From assembly GCF_900103525.1 (NCBI RefSeq), contig NZ_FNHN01000004.1, positions 124,001 to 188,000 of the forward strand: a DNA stretch of 64,000 nt, written 5' to 3'. Position numbers and translations under genes: made by a program. The notes under the pieces were generated by a model. It saw only the letters and a list, made by a program, of their open reading frames with translations, was not told the origin of the DNA and did not search any database. This stretch comes from Bacillus sp. OK048. GTDB taxonomy: Bacteria; Bacillota; Bacilli; Bacillales; Cytobacillaceae. Below, in pieces: positions 26,724-35,204 of this stretch (position 1 is its first letter; every line of letters starts with the position of its first letter).

Positions 26724-27098
26724 GTGAGAGATATTTCATGGATAACGTATGTGATGTTAATTTTGGCCAGTTATCGTTTAACTCATTTAATTGTTTTTGA
26801 TAAAATTACTGAATTTATCCGTAAACCGTTTATGAAAAAGGTTCAAGTGGAAACTAATCATGGCATGGTTACAAAGGAAATACCGAAATCAATGATTGGG
26901 TATTTATTGAAATGTTATTGGTGTGCAGGGGTATGGAGTGCGATCTTTCTAGGAGGAGGATACTTACTTTTCCCACGGGTAACCTTTGTCATCATTTTGA
27001 TCTTCTCAATTGCTGGCGGACAGTCGATTATTGAAACGTTTGTTGGAGTAAATATCAAAAAAGTAGATTATTATGCTGATTTGGAAAAGAAAGAATAA
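26724..27098 (+). CDS. DUF1360 sporulation-associated membrane protein (YjcA-like)
   Basis: A 124-residue protein starting at GTG with CGGAGGAG upstream. It has the DUF1360 pattern: a first helix with SYRLTHLIVFDKI, a loop with two prolines and charged residues, and the motif KCYWCAGVWSA followed by two more helices. In B. subtilis the family member YjcA is expressed during sporulation; biochemical role unknown. Followed by a small membrane-protein gene with a sequestered ribosome site. Confidence 0.78.
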   Translation: MRDISWITYVMLILASYRLTHLIVFDKITEFIRKPFMKKVQVETNHGMVTKEIPKSMIGYLLKCYWCAGVWSAIFLGGGYLLFPRVTFVIILIFSIAGGQSIIETFVGVNIKKVDYYADLEKKE

Positions 27099-27112
27099 TA
27101 AAGAAAAAATGT

Positions 27113-27144
27113 CCCCCCTTTTGCATATAAATTACAAAGGGGGG
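27113..27144 (+). promoter_or_regulatory. Hairpin sequestering a ribosome binding site
   Basis: CCCCCCTTT(T)G pairs with CAAAGGGGGG, about 10 bp with one bulge. The GGGGGG arm is the only ribosome binding site of the next gene, six bases before its ATG. Without a T-tract it is not a terminator; it would block translation initiation unless opened. Confidence 0.6.
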
Positions 27145-27149
27145 ATTGG

Positions 27150-27290
27150 ATGGCTATATGGTGGATTACTTCCATTGGGTTTGTTATATGTCTCGGATTT
27201 GTTGGCGGTACTATCTTTTATTTTTTAAGAGGAACACTTCACTCGGAAGACGCCAACCGTATTGATCCAGTAAAAAAAGAAATAGACTAA
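27150..27290 (+). CDS. Small single-span membrane protein, 46 aa
   Basis: A 46-residue protein starting MAIWWITSIGFVICLGFVGG. One hydrophobic helix (about residues 4-26) is followed by a charged tail (RIDPVKKEID). The ATG follows a run of six Gs that is paired in a hairpin. It ends just before a bidirectional terminator. Family not recognised. Confidence 0.62.
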   Translation: MAIWWITSIGFVICLGFVGGTIFYFLRGTLHSEDANRIDPVKKEID

Positions 27291-27305
27291 AAATTTTTTA
27301 TAACC

Positions 27306-27336
27306 AAAAAGAACCCATTAAGCCAGGGTTCTTTTC
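27306..27336. terminator. Bidirectional terminator
   Basis: AAAAGAACCC / GGGTTCTTTT around nine bases, with T-rich sequence on both outer sides. It serves the small membrane gene and the convergent PLP enzyme gene. Confidence 0.8.
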
Positions 27337-27340
27337 ATTA

Positions 27341-28480
27341 TTAAAGAGACTTTTCAATTGCCTGTTCAAACTGTGCAATCATATCTTCTACATGTTCGAT
27401 TCCTACTGAAATTCGAACAAGCTCACTCGTAATCCCTAACGCCTCACATGCTTCTTGTGGAAGTGCACGGTGAGAAGTCGTTAACGGATGGGAAACAGTT
27501 GTTTCAACTCCGGCTAAGGTTGGAGCAATTTTAATCCATCCTAATGAGCGAAAAAACTGATTAATATCAACCTTTTTCGAAAGCACGATCGTTACCATTG
27601 CACCATAACCGTTTTTTTCTTGCTCAAATGGGTAATATACTTTTTCAACAAAAGGGTTACTTGATAACGCTTCTGCTAATTTTTTGGCATTACAGGATTG
27701 AGCTTTCATTCTTAAAGCTAATGTTTTTAATCCACGGCAAGTCAGCCAGGCTTCAAACGGACTGACATTCATACCAAGGTTAACGATTTTCGCGCGTGCT
27801 CTGGCAACTAAATCCTCCCTGCCCGTAAGCACGCCTATTGTTACATCGCTATGACCACCAATGTATTTGGTTGCACTATGAACCACTAAATCAATCCCCA
27901 TTGCATAGGGCTGACAATGGTATGGAGTGGCAAATGTATTATCAACTATTGTATTTAGCTGATGCTTACGGGCTAATTCCACTACGCCTTTAATATCTTC
28001 CACTCTTAATAATGGATTGGTAATTGATTCTGTATAAAGAAGTTTCGTATTTTCTTTAATTTCTTTTTCTACCTCAACTAGATTTTTAAAGGAAACAAAA
28101 GTAGTTTCAATCCCATATTGATTTAATTCTTCTTTTAGTAAATGGTAACTGCCGCCATATACATCATCTGCTGCAATAATATGGTCTCCGTTTTTCACCA
28201 CGGCTAATACACCCGCTAAAATGGCAGACAAACCCGATGACGATGCCACACCTGCTGGAGCACATTCAAGTCTTGCAACCGCCTCCCCAAGCTCATCTGT
28301 ATTCGGATTGCCAACCCGTGAATAGAGATACTGACCATTCCCTTGATAATACCCTTCTAGTTCATCTAAATCTTTAAAGGAAAAAGCAGAAGTCTGATAA
28401 ATTGGCGTAACCTTGCTCGAAATTTTACTGTTACTTTTTTTACTGCCATGTAATATTTCTGTCTCAAATCTCTTCCCCAT
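27341..28480 (-). CDS. Trans-sulfuration PLP enzyme (cystathionine gamma-synthase/lyase family)
   Basis: A 379-residue Cys/Met metabolism PLP-dependent enzyme. The N-terminal PIYQTSAF, substrate-loop YLYSRVGNPN, cofactor region VASSSGLSAI and the PLP Lys in VVHSATKYIGGHSDV are present, as is the C-terminal SHRALPQE and VRISVGIEH. It could be cystathionine gamma-lyase, gamma-synthase or methionine gamma-lyase; sequence alone does not separate these. It is a single gene with GAGGGG upstream of ATG and no S-box riboswitch in the leader. Confidence 0.85.
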   Translation of the reverse strand: MGKRFETEILHGSKKSNSKISSKVTPIYQTSAFSFKDLDELEGYYQGNGQYLYSRVGNPNTDELGEAVARLECAPAGVASSSGLSAILAGVLAVVKNGDHIIAADDVYGGSYHLLKEELNQYGIETTFVSFKNLVEVEKEIKENTKLLYTESITNPLLRVEDIKGVVELARKHQLNTIVDNTFATPYHCQPYAMGIDLVVHSATKYIGGHSDVTIGVLTGREDLVARARAKIVNLGMNVSPFEAWLTCRGLKTLALRMKAQSCNAKKLAEALSSNPFVEKVYYPFEQEKNGYGAMVTIVLSKKVDINQFFRSLGWIKIAPTLAGVETTVSHPLTTSHRALPQEACEALGITSELVRISVGIEHVEDMIAQFEQAIEKSL

Positions 28481-28657
28481 ACCTTCCCCTCACCCTCTTT
28501 GTTAACAAAATAGTTATTATAGTAAAAAATATCAATACCAAAGTCTTTCGTCAATCAAATTTATTTCCATATGATATTTTCGTACATGACGCTATTACAT
28601 TTTTTCAGTTAATTTGGAAATACTTAACCTATGAAAATATTACCTGGAGGAATATAA

Positions 28658-30190
28658 ATGAACCCATCTGAAAGTACACATCATTTTCCACGGACATATT
28701 GGCGCGAAATAGAATTACCAACTTTTGAGCAACTGAATGAAGATTTAACCATTGATGTTGCGATTGTTGGTGCCGGGATTACTGGCATTACGGCTGCCTA
28801 TTTACTTGCAAAGGAAGGGGTAAAAGTCGCACTGATTGAAGCAGGCGGAGTGTTAAATGGGACTACTGGACATACAACCGCTAAACTTACCGCACAGCAT
28901 GAATTGATTTACGATGAATTAATCAATCATTTCGGTGAGGAAAAAGCTAAGCAATATTTTGAATCCGCATCCAATGCCATTAAATTTGTAGAAACCACCG
29001 TCAATGAAAAAGGGATTGATTGTGATTTTAGCAAACAGGATGCCTATGCTTATGCCACAACCGATCAATATAATAAGAAGCTTGAAACAGAGTGGACTGC
29101 CTATCAAAGGCTGGGGATTGATGGTGATTTAGTTGGGAATATTCCATTTGATATTCAAGTTAAATCGGCCCTGTTAATGCGAAATCAAGCGCAATATCAT
29201 CCCCTGAAATTTTTAAAAGGGCTGTTAAATGAGGCCGTTAGTGCAGGTTGTGTTGTTTATGAAAATACGGTTGCAGATGGAATTGAGGATGCAGATTCGA
29301 CCCAGCCAAAGGTTAAGATCAAAGGTGGGCATTGGGTAAGCTGTCGACATGTCCTTATTGCCTCCCATTTTCCATTTTATGATATTCCGGGACTTTATTT
29401 TGCCAGGATGTATGCGGATCGATCATACGCTATTGGGATAAAAACAGATCAAAAGTATCCTGGCGGTATGTATATTAGTGTTGACAGCCCAGCACGATCG
29501 ATTCGCTCGACACCATTGGAGACCGGGAACCTCCTCATTCTAGGTGGTGAAAACCATAAAACGGGACAGGGAGTAGATACCCTTACACATTATCTAGCGC
29601 TAGAGTCCTTTGCAAAAGACGTGTTTGATTTATCGGAGTATCATTATCGCTGGTCTGCTCAGGATTTGGTTACCTTAGATAACGTGCCTTATATCGGTCC
29701 GATTACGAAAAATAAACAGCATATTTTAGTGGCCACAGGTTATAAAAAATGGGGCATGACAACGGGAATTCTCGCCGCCCATTTACTAACGGATTACGTG
29801 TTGAATCGTGATAATCCATATAAGGAATTGTATTCCCCTTCTCGATTTGACGCTGATCCTGATCTTAAATCGATCGTCACCACCAATGCAGACGTTGCCA
29901 AACATTTACTTAAAGGGAAACTCGAGTTTGTCCCTAAGGATCCTGGGGATTTAAAAAATGGCGAAGGCTCAGTCGTCATGCATAATGGACAACGTGCAGG
30001 TGCATATAAGGATGAAAACGGCAAGCTATACATCGTGGATACCACTTGCACCCATATCGGCTGTGAAACGGAATGGAACCATGCAGAAAAATCATGGGAT
30101 TGCCCATGTCACGGTTCACGGTTCTCCTATGCTGGTGATGTCATTGAAGGACCAGCTAAGAAGCCACTGAAAAACGTCGGCGACCAGTGA
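28658..30190 (+). CDS. yhfW: FAD-dependent oxidoreductase with C-terminal Rieske domain (YhfW)
   Basis: A 510-residue fusion protein. The N-terminal DAO/GlpO-type Rossmann domain shows DVAIVGAGITGITAAYLLAK and GTTGHTTAKLTAQHE. The C-terminal 95 residues form a Rieske domain binding a 2Fe-2S cluster through CTHIGC and CPCHGSRF. Length and layout match B. subtilis YhfW (509 aa). The substrate is unknown; amine or amino-acid oxidation with electron transfer through the Rieske cluster is inferred. A 52-bp hairpin array starts 17 bp after its stop. Confidence 0.9.
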   Translation: MNPSESTHHFPRTYWREIELPTFEQLNEDLTIDVAIVGAGITGITAAYLLAKEGVKVALIEAGGVLNGTTGHTTAKLTAQHELIYDELINHFGEEKAKQYFESASNAIKFVETTVNEKGIDCDFSKQDAYAYATTDQYNKKLETEWTAYQRLGIDGDLVGNIPFDIQVKSALLMRNQAQYHPLKFLKGLLNEAVSAGCVVYENTVADGIEDADSTQPKVKIKGGHWVSCRHVLIASHFPFYDIPGLYFARMYADRSYAIGIKTDQKYPGGMYISVDSPARSIRSTPLETGNLLILGGENHKTGQGVDTLTHYLALESFAKDVFDLSEYHYRWSAQDLVTLDNVPYIGPITKNKQHILVATGYKKWGMTTGILAAHLLTDYVLNRDNPYKELYSPSRFDADPDLKSIVTTNADVAKHLLKGKLEFVPKDPGDLKNGEGSVVMHNGQRAGAYKDENGKLYIVDTTCTHIGCETEWNHAEKSWDCPCHGSRFSYAGDVIEGPAKKPLKNVGDQ

Positions 30191-30206
30191 AAAGTTTTTA
30201 AAAATG

Positions 30207-30735
30207 GGTCTTCATATCGTAGATGATGACCAAAACTTATGGGATAATCATGAATTCTGGTCTTCATAACATCAATGATGACCAAAACTTATGGGGAAAT
30301 CATGAATTTTGGTCTTCATAACATCAATGAGGACCAAAACTTATGGGATAATCATGAATTCTGGTCTTCATAACATCAATGAGGACCAAAACTTATGGGG
30401 AAATCATGAATTTTGGTCTTCATAACATCAATGAGGACCAAAACTTATGGGAAAATCATGAATTTTGGTCTTCATAAAATCGATGATGACCAAAACTTAT
30501 AGGAAAATCATGAATTTTGGTCTTCATAACATCAATGATGACCAAAACTTATGGGATAATCATGAATTCTGGTCTTCATAACATCGATGATGACCAAAAC
30601 TTATGGGAAAATCATGAATTCTGGTCTTCATAACATCAATGAGGACCAAAGCTTATGGGAAAATCATGAATTCTGGTCTTCATAACATCGATGATGGGAA
30701 AAATCATGAAACAGCCTTCATAACAAACTTGAGGA
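30207..30735. repeat. Tandem 52-bp hairpin array (array 2)
   Basis: Ten units start GGTCTTCAT at 30207, 30259, 30311, 30363, 30415, 30467, 30519, 30571, 30623 and 30675, all exactly 52 bp apart, with a degenerate end. Each carries an inverted repeat, GGTCTTCAT with ATGATGACC or ATGAGGACC, followed by AAAACTTATGGGAAAATCATG. The period is not divisible by three, so it is not coding. The unit is clearly related to the 51-bp unit of array 1. It lies between yhfW and a terminator in a convergent intergenic region. Confidence 0.93.
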
Positions 30736-30773
30736 CAATTCACACGTATCGCCAGAAGACTTCACGACAGCCT

Positions 30774-30803
30774 AAAAACGCCCCCTATTTCAGGGGGCGT
30801 TTA
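30774..30803 (+). terminator. Terminator of yhfW and the array
   Basis: AAACGCCCCCT / AGGGGGCGTTT stem, then ACTTTATTT. The minus side ends in TTTTTAGG, so it can also end the convergent small gene. Confidence 0.82.
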
Positions 30804-30805
30804 CT

Positions 30806-30940
30806 TTATTTACCATGTGGACGGTTGCGTTTTAAATCTTCGCCTGTTGAAAACTCAACAAGTTCAGCGCTGTTTTTCATTCCCTTTTTACGATTGTTAT
30901 TTCGCTGGGCATTGGCATTACCGAGTTTCGTTCTTCCCAT
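30806..30940 (-). CDS. Small basic protein, 44 aa, unknown
   Basis: A 44-residue protein starting MGRTKLGNANAQRNNNRKKG. It is rich in Asn, Arg and Lys in the N-terminal half, with SAELVEFSTGEDLKRN after it. AAAGGAG precedes the ATG at good spacing. The composition resembles small acid-soluble/spore-core proteins of Bacillus, but I cannot assign a family. It ends at the shared terminator. Confidence 0.65.
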   Translation of the reverse strand: MGRTKLGNANAQRNNNRKKGMKNSAELVEFSTGEDLKRNRPHGK

Positions 30941-31000
30941 ACTATCATCTCCTTTTAGAGAAATTCATAAATAGTATGAGTGTAATTATTTAAAGTTATT

Positions 31001-32464
31001 CTATCCAAGAACGGGTGGTTTTCTAAACCAGGTTAATTGTTCAAAAGCATAAGCTGCCTCGATTAACTGTGGCTCACTATAGGCGGTTCCAGCAAAAGAG
31101 ATCCCTACTGGTTCTCCTTCCGACGTATAGCCGGCAGGAACAGCTATTGTTGGGTAACCTGCTTTTGCACTAATAATTGAACCCGTATCTCCTGGAAAAA
31201 GAATTACATCTAAATCATACTCATCAAGTGCATAATCAATTCCCCTATGAGTCGCATGATATTGATCGAATTCCAATGCCTTTATATATTTTTCCTCAGT
31301 TAATGAACCGCTTGTTTTCTCGGATTGGATTAAAACTGCCTGTCCATATTTGAGCATTTTTTCTTCATCCTGCTGATTAAATTCAATTAGATCTTTCAGC
31401 GTCCGAACAGGTATGGACGGATGAAGTTTGTTTAAATAGGCATTTAAATCCGGTTTAAATTCATAAGTCAAAACATCATACGACCATTTCTCTTTTGCAG
31501 ATGGAATTTCGATTTGTTCAATAATCTCTGCACCTGCTGCCTCTAAAATAGCAACAGCATCATGGAAGATCTTTTGCTTCTCTTCCGTTAGCTGTTCAAT
31601 AAAACCTTCGGTAGCTATTCCGATTCTTTTCCCTTTCAATCCGTCTTTATGCAGATGTTCTGTAAAGTCCCTTTCACAAAGTGGATTTGTTCGTGTAATT
31701 GGGTCTTTTTCATCTATTCCCGTTAAAGCATTCAAGAGAATGGCAGCATCTTTAACGGTTCGTGCCATTGGACCTGCTGTGTCTTGTGTATGGGCAATGG
31801 GAATGATTCCTCTTCTACTAATTAACCCCACTGTTGGTTTGATTCCTACTAGTGAGTTTCGGCAGGACGGATTCAAAATCGACCCTGACGTTTCCGTGCC
31901 AATTGCCGCGGCAGCTAAATTCGCAGCGACCGCTGCACCAGAACCTGAACTGGAACCGCCTACATCATATTTACCAGGGCCATATGGATTTAACACTTGA
32001 CCGCCACGTGAGCTATACCCGTTTTTCATATCAAAAGCCATAAAGTTTGCCCACTCAGTCATATTTGTTTTACCAATGATGACGGCTCCCGCTTTTCGCA
32101 GCCTTTTAGCCACATAGGAATCTTTTAAAGCGATGGAATCCTTTAATGCTAAAGATCCAGCACTGGTATGCATTTTATCGGCCGTATCAATATTATCTTT
32201 TATCAAAATTGGAATACCATGCAACTCACTGCGTGGTCCTGTTTCCTTTCGCTCGGCATCAAGGGCTGCAGCGATTTGTAAAGCATCGGGATTGACTTCA
32301 AGGATAGAGTTAATGCTTTTATCAAAAATGGAAATTCTATGTAGATACATTGTTACAAGATCTTTTGATGTGAGTTCACCGCTAGACATCTTTTCCTGCA
32401 TTTTTGTGATGGTTGCTTCTTCCAACCATTCATCCAAGAATTTTTTTAATTTTGGGTTTTCCAT
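31001..32464 (-). CDS. Amidase-signature family amidase
   Basis: A 487-residue amidase-signature enzyme with the Ser-Ser-Lys triad: Lys in IPILIKDNID, the first Ser in the glycine-rich VGGSSSGSGAAVAANLAA and the nucleophile Ser in GTETSGSILNP. It resembles peptide-amidase and GatA-like paralogues. GatA itself is unlikely because no gatB or gatC is nearby. ATG with AGGAGGCGGGGG upstream. The substrate is unknown. Confidence 0.88.
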   Translation of the reverse strand: MENPKLKKFLDEWLEEATITKMQEKMSSGELTSKDLVTMYLHRISIFDKSINSILEVNPDALQIAAALDAERKETGPRSELHGIPILIKDNIDTADKMHTSAGSLALKDSIALKDSYVAKRLRKAGAVIIGKTNMTEWANFMAFDMKNGYSSRGGQVLNPYGPGKYDVGGSSSGSGAAVAANLAAAAIGTETSGSILNPSCRNSLVGIKPTVGLISRRGIIPIAHTQDTAGPMARTVKDAAILLNALTGIDEKDPITRTNPLCERDFTEHLHKDGLKGKRIGIATEGFIEQLTEEKQKIFHDAVAILEAAGAEIIEQIEIPSAKEKWSYDVLTYEFKPDLNAYLNKLHPSIPVRTLKDLIEFNQQDEEKMLKYGQAVLIQSEKTSGSLTEEKYIKALEFDQYHATHRGIDYALDEYDLDVILFPGDTGSIISAKAGYPTIAVPAGYTSEGEPVGISFAGTAYSEPQLIEAAYAFEQLTWFRKPPVLG

Positions 32465-32579
32465 TCTCCCCCGCCTCCTATCATTCTAAATTTTATAATA
32501 ATTATAAAAATTGAGCAATTCTAAAAGGCAGTAGGGTGGAAAATGTCTTGTCCTTAATTGAGTAACACGAGCTAAAGTA

Positions 32580-32770
32580 AAATAAGCGGAGAGTTTCCGG
32601 TTAAATGCAGAATAGAACTCATTTTCGGGAAAATAAGCGGAGGTTTTCCGGTTATGCAAAGCAAAATTCCTCATTTTCACGTTTTTCGAACCAATAGGCG
32701 GAATCTCTCCGTCTATATAAGCCTTTTTAAATAATAATTACCAATTAGGCGGAAATTTTCCGTCTATTTA
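32580..32770. repeat. Four short palindromic repeats at about 51-bp spacing
   Basis: Copies at about 32583, 32634, 32695 and 32746: TAAGCGGAGAGTTTCCGGTTA, TAAGCGGAGGTTTTCCGGTTA, then TAGGCGGAATCTCTCCGTCTA and TAGGCGGAAATTTTCCGTCTA. Each is an imperfect inverted repeat of about 21 bp centred on CGGA...TCCG. Spacings are 51, 61 and 51 bp. They lie upstream of the amidase gene in a gene-free stretch (32465-33089) that also contains a terminator and repeat copy B. Confidence 0.8.
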
Positions 32771-32803
32771 CAGATTGGGTGCATACCGTGATCCGCCAAT
32801 CGT

Positions 32804-32833
32804 AAGAAAAAGACGTATGCCATTTCATACGTC
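32804..32833 (-). terminator. Terminator, minus strand (yfmL direction)
   Basis: GACGTATG / CATACGTC stem followed on the minus strand by TTTTTCTT. It lies 257 bases past the yfmL stop, beyond repeat copy B. Confidence 0.75.
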
Positions 32834-32918
32834 AATTCTTGTGTCTTTTAATAAGAAGGGACCCTAAAACGGAACCCTATATGTTTTATCCCCCACTGCC
32901 TTTCTAACAGATAAGAAA

Positions 32919-33092
32919 AAGTTTCTGAACTTAGTTTACTGTCCAGCTCCAGTGCCCTAACGGCTAGTGTCCTTCGCTCTCCGCCTTACGATAAGTCAAC
33001 ATCGAATCGCCTACGGCTCTTCGTGTTTCCTTTATCTCGGTTGGAGCGCTCCAGGACATACGCCGCTGACCAGGGCACTTGCGCTTTTCTTA
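32919..33092 (-). repeat. 174-bp stop-codon-linked intergenic repeat, copy B
   Basis: The minus-strand sequence starts at the yfmL TAA (TAAGAAAAGCGCAAG) and aligns without gaps to copy A (4293-4466), with nine substitutions. The outer stem is AGTGCCCT / AGGGCACT here versus AGCGCCCT / AGGGCGCT in copy A. Orientation relative to the host gene is the same in both copies. Confidence 0.85.
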
Positions 33093-34226
33093 TCGGAGAA
33101 CCTTTTGTTCTGGTTCTGCAATTTGCCCTTTGTAAAAAATTCTTTTTTGAGGCGTTACATTTAACTCGTTGCAATAAAGTTTTAATTCTCTTTCTTCTCG
33201 TTCCGTTACTAAAGAAATAACGATACCATCCGCACCCATTCTTCCGGTTCTTCCGGCCCTGTGTACATACTGGGCAATATCCTTAGGGAAATCCACATGG
33301 ACCACATGGGTGACTCCTTGAATATCCAATCCCCGAGCTGCTACATCGGTGGCAATCAGCATTTTCGTTTTGCCATCTCGGAATGCTTTAAGCTCTGCCT
33401 GCCGTTCTAGCTTCTTCATATCACTATGTAGTACTCCCGCTGATAACTCTTTAAAATGGAACTTTTCTTTGAAGACTTGAATCTCACCGATATCATTAAT
33501 GAACGCCAGGGCTTTGATATCATCCATGCGGACGATTTTTTCAAGCAGCTTGATCTTATCTCTCGGTTCAGCAAGAAAATAGATATGCTCCACTTTTCCA
33601 GAAGAAGCAAGCTCATCCTTTTCGATTCGAAGTACTTCAGGATCCTTCGTCATTTCCTTTGCCAATTTCTCTGTTCCAGCTTTCATTGTAGCTGAAAATA
33701 AAACAACTTGGCGATCGCCCATCGTTGATTTAACAATATTTTGAACGGTGTTAAGGTGCTCCGGTATCAGCAATTGATCACCTTCATCCAAAACCACCAG
33801 CTTTACCTCATGCATTTTTACTTTTTTCTGTTTAATTAATTCAAATAGACGACCCGGTGTTGCAAAAATAACATGGGGACGCTTTTTTAATTTTTCGAGC
33901 TGACGTTTTACGTTGGCCCCGCCAATAATAGAGGTCCCTCTAACTCCACTGCCTTCAGACCATTTTTGGAATTCCTGATAAACCTGCATAACCAATTCCT
34001 GTGATGATGCTAGAACAACTGCTTGTAATGATTGCGAATTAGGTTCAACTTTATTTAATAATGGCAGCAAATAAGCCAGTGTCTTGCCCGTACCTGTTGG
34101 TGATTCAGCGATTAGGTCTTTTCCTTCAAGGATCATTGGAATGGCAGCTTCCTGAATAGAAGTTGCCTGTTGAAACCCAGACTTTTCCCATGCTTCTTGT
34201 AAAAAAGGGTTTAAGGTATTTATCAT
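33090..34226 (-). CDS. yfmL: DEAD-box RNA helicase (YfmL-like)
   Basis: A 378-residue minimal RNA helicase without C-terminal extension. Motif I is ESPTGTGKT, motif Ib TPGRL, motif III SAT, motif V ATDVAARGLDI and motif VI HRAGRTGR. Motif II reads VLDEGD in place of DEAD; B. subtilis YfmL also departs from DEAD there (DETD), and the two proteins align over their whole length. YfmL assists ribosome assembly and cold growth. ATG with GAGGAG upstream. Its stop codon begins repeat copy B. Confidence 0.85.
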   Translation of the reverse strand: MINTLNPFLQEAWEKSGFQQATSIQEAAIPMILEGKDLIAESPTGTGKTLAYLLPLLNKVEPNSQSLQAVVLASSQELVMQVYQEFQKWSEGSGVRGTSIIGGANVKRQLEKLKKRPHVIFATPGRLFELIKQKKVKMHEVKLVVLDEGDQLLIPEHLNTVQNIVKSTMGDRQVVLFSATMKAGTEKLAKEMTKDPEVLRIEKDELASSGKVEHIYFLAEPRDKIKLLEKIVRMDDIKALAFINDIGEIQVFKEKFHFKELSAGVLHSDMKKLERQAELKAFRDGKTKMLIATDVAARGLDIQGVTHVVHVDFPKDIAQYVHRAGRTGRMGADGIVISLVTEREERELKLYCNELNVTPQKRIFYKGQIAEPEQKVLR

Positions 34227-34310
34227 ATTCGACTCCTCTTTTTATCTCATTTCTTCATATTATATCCGAACATCTGTCTGATAGTAACTTATTTAAGGAA
34301 CTGTGTCCAT

Positions 34311-34339
34311 AAAAAGCCCATTCCTTACAAAGGAATGGG
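34311..34339 (-). terminator. Terminator of the HMA-domain gene
   Basis: CCCATTCCTT / AAGGAATGGG stem, then CTTTTTAT on the minus strand. Confidence 0.8.
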
Positions 34340-34393
34340 TTCACTATCAATTCACTTATCGACTATTATTATTTAACAGGAAGGAAGAATATA

Positions 34394-34603
34394 TTAATCA
34401 AATGTACGTCTAACTAATTTATGAATGCTGCGGTTTAATTCCTCACACTGTATTATCGCTGAATCATAGTTAATTTCAATTTTGCCAGTTCCAGATAAAA
34501 TTTTTACTTTTTCTACACCCCGGAATCTTTTGACTTTCCTTTTTATACTGCCAATACAACCAGTGCAAGCTACTTCGTTTAATGCTAGCAGTATCATACT
34601 CAT
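34394..34603 (-). CDS. Small heavy-metal-associated (HMA) domain protein
   Basis: A 69-residue HMA-type ferredoxin-like fold: a metal-binding loop ACTGCIGSIKRKVKRFRGVE with two Cys separated by two residues, then the beta-strand KIEINYDSAIIQCEEL. The usual Met-x-Cys-x-x-Cys is replaced by Ala-Cys-Thr-Gly-Cys, so the metal may not be copper. It is probably a cytosolic metal chaperone. It is grouped with DUF2249 and CopD-like genes, which supports a metal role. Confidence 0.78.
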   Translation of the reverse strand: MSMILLALNEVACTGCIGSIKRKVKRFRGVEKVKILSGTGKIEINYDSAIIQCEELNRSIHKLVRRTFD

Positions 34604-34686
34604 TTAGAAAACCCCTTTCAATTTCGAGTGTTCAGCGCCAAATCCAGATTCTAGTGTTGGACCAACTAAAAAATATCTGAAATGCA

Positions 34687-34941
34687 TTAGATTTCATTGA
34701 GTTTGATCGCCATAAGTCGGTAGTGACCAGGTTCGATTTCATTTACGATTGCATTCATCCCCAATGATTGGAAATTTGCAACGAGCGGTTCACCCGGGTG
34801 GGGTAAATGAATTTCAAAGATGGTTCCTACTGGTGCTGATTTGACAAAGTTTAAAATTTCCCGTCGTGGATGTTCGCCCTTTAGTACCCTCTCGCGCATA
34901 TCCATGACGACTCTTTTGTCTTCTATTTTAAAAGTTTGCAT
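34687..34941 (-). CDS. DUF2249 domain protein
   Basis: An 84-residue cytosolic protein of the DUF2249 family (TusA-like alpha/beta fold): VVMDMRERVLKGEHPRREIL, then IFEIHLPHPGEPLVANFQSL and HYRLMAIKL. Members occur beside denitrification and metal-redox genes; function unknown. The ATG at 34941 is chosen because GGAGAG lies upstream; an earlier in-frame ATG adds eight charged residues and has a weaker site. Confidence 0.78.
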   Translation of the reverse strand: MQTFKIEDKRVVMDMRERVLKGEHPRREILNFVKSAPVGTIFEIHLPHPGEPLVANFQSLGMNAIVNEIEPGHYRLMAIKLNEI

Positions 34942-35040
34942 CGTTCTATCTCTCCTTTTTTCCATCGAATACTACTTCTTTTAAAATGCTCCTTTCTAGG
35001 TGCATTTGTTTAAGTTTACTGCTAATTCGCTTGTAAAGAA

Positions 35041-35054
35041 TTGATATAAATCAA
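35041..35054. promoter_or_regulatory. FNR-type palindrome between DUF2249 and copD-like genes
   Basis: TTGATATAAATCAA is a perfect match to the enterobacterial FNR half-site arrangement TTGAT-N4-ATCAA. Bacillus Fnr sites usually look more like TGTGA-N6-TCACA, so the assignment is tentative. Confidence 0.35.
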
Positions 35055-35100
35055 AGGTTTCAGAGAGAATTTTGAACACATTGTGAACATTATCTTGAAA

Positions 35101-35130
35101 TTGATATAACTACTGAATTGATGGTAGAAT
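35101..35130 (+). promoter_or_regulatory. Putative promoter of the CopD-like gene
   Basis: TTGATA, an 18-base spacer and TAGAAT, 75 bp before the ATG. Confidence 0.5.
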
Positions 35131-35204
35131 GAACAACAGTAAGTTTACAATATATCGGAGTTGAATATGATGTTGAACATGAAAATAGGAGGAAACCAAT
35201 CTAG

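Noticed and set aside
28498..28509. Palindrome TTTGTTAACAAA upstream of the PLP enzyme gene
   Set aside because: A short AT-rich palindrome with no known regulator consensus that I can support; left unassigned.
30207..30735. CRISPR array
   Set aside because: The whole 52-bp unit is repeated with only scattered substitutions; there are no unique spacers and no cas genes nearby.
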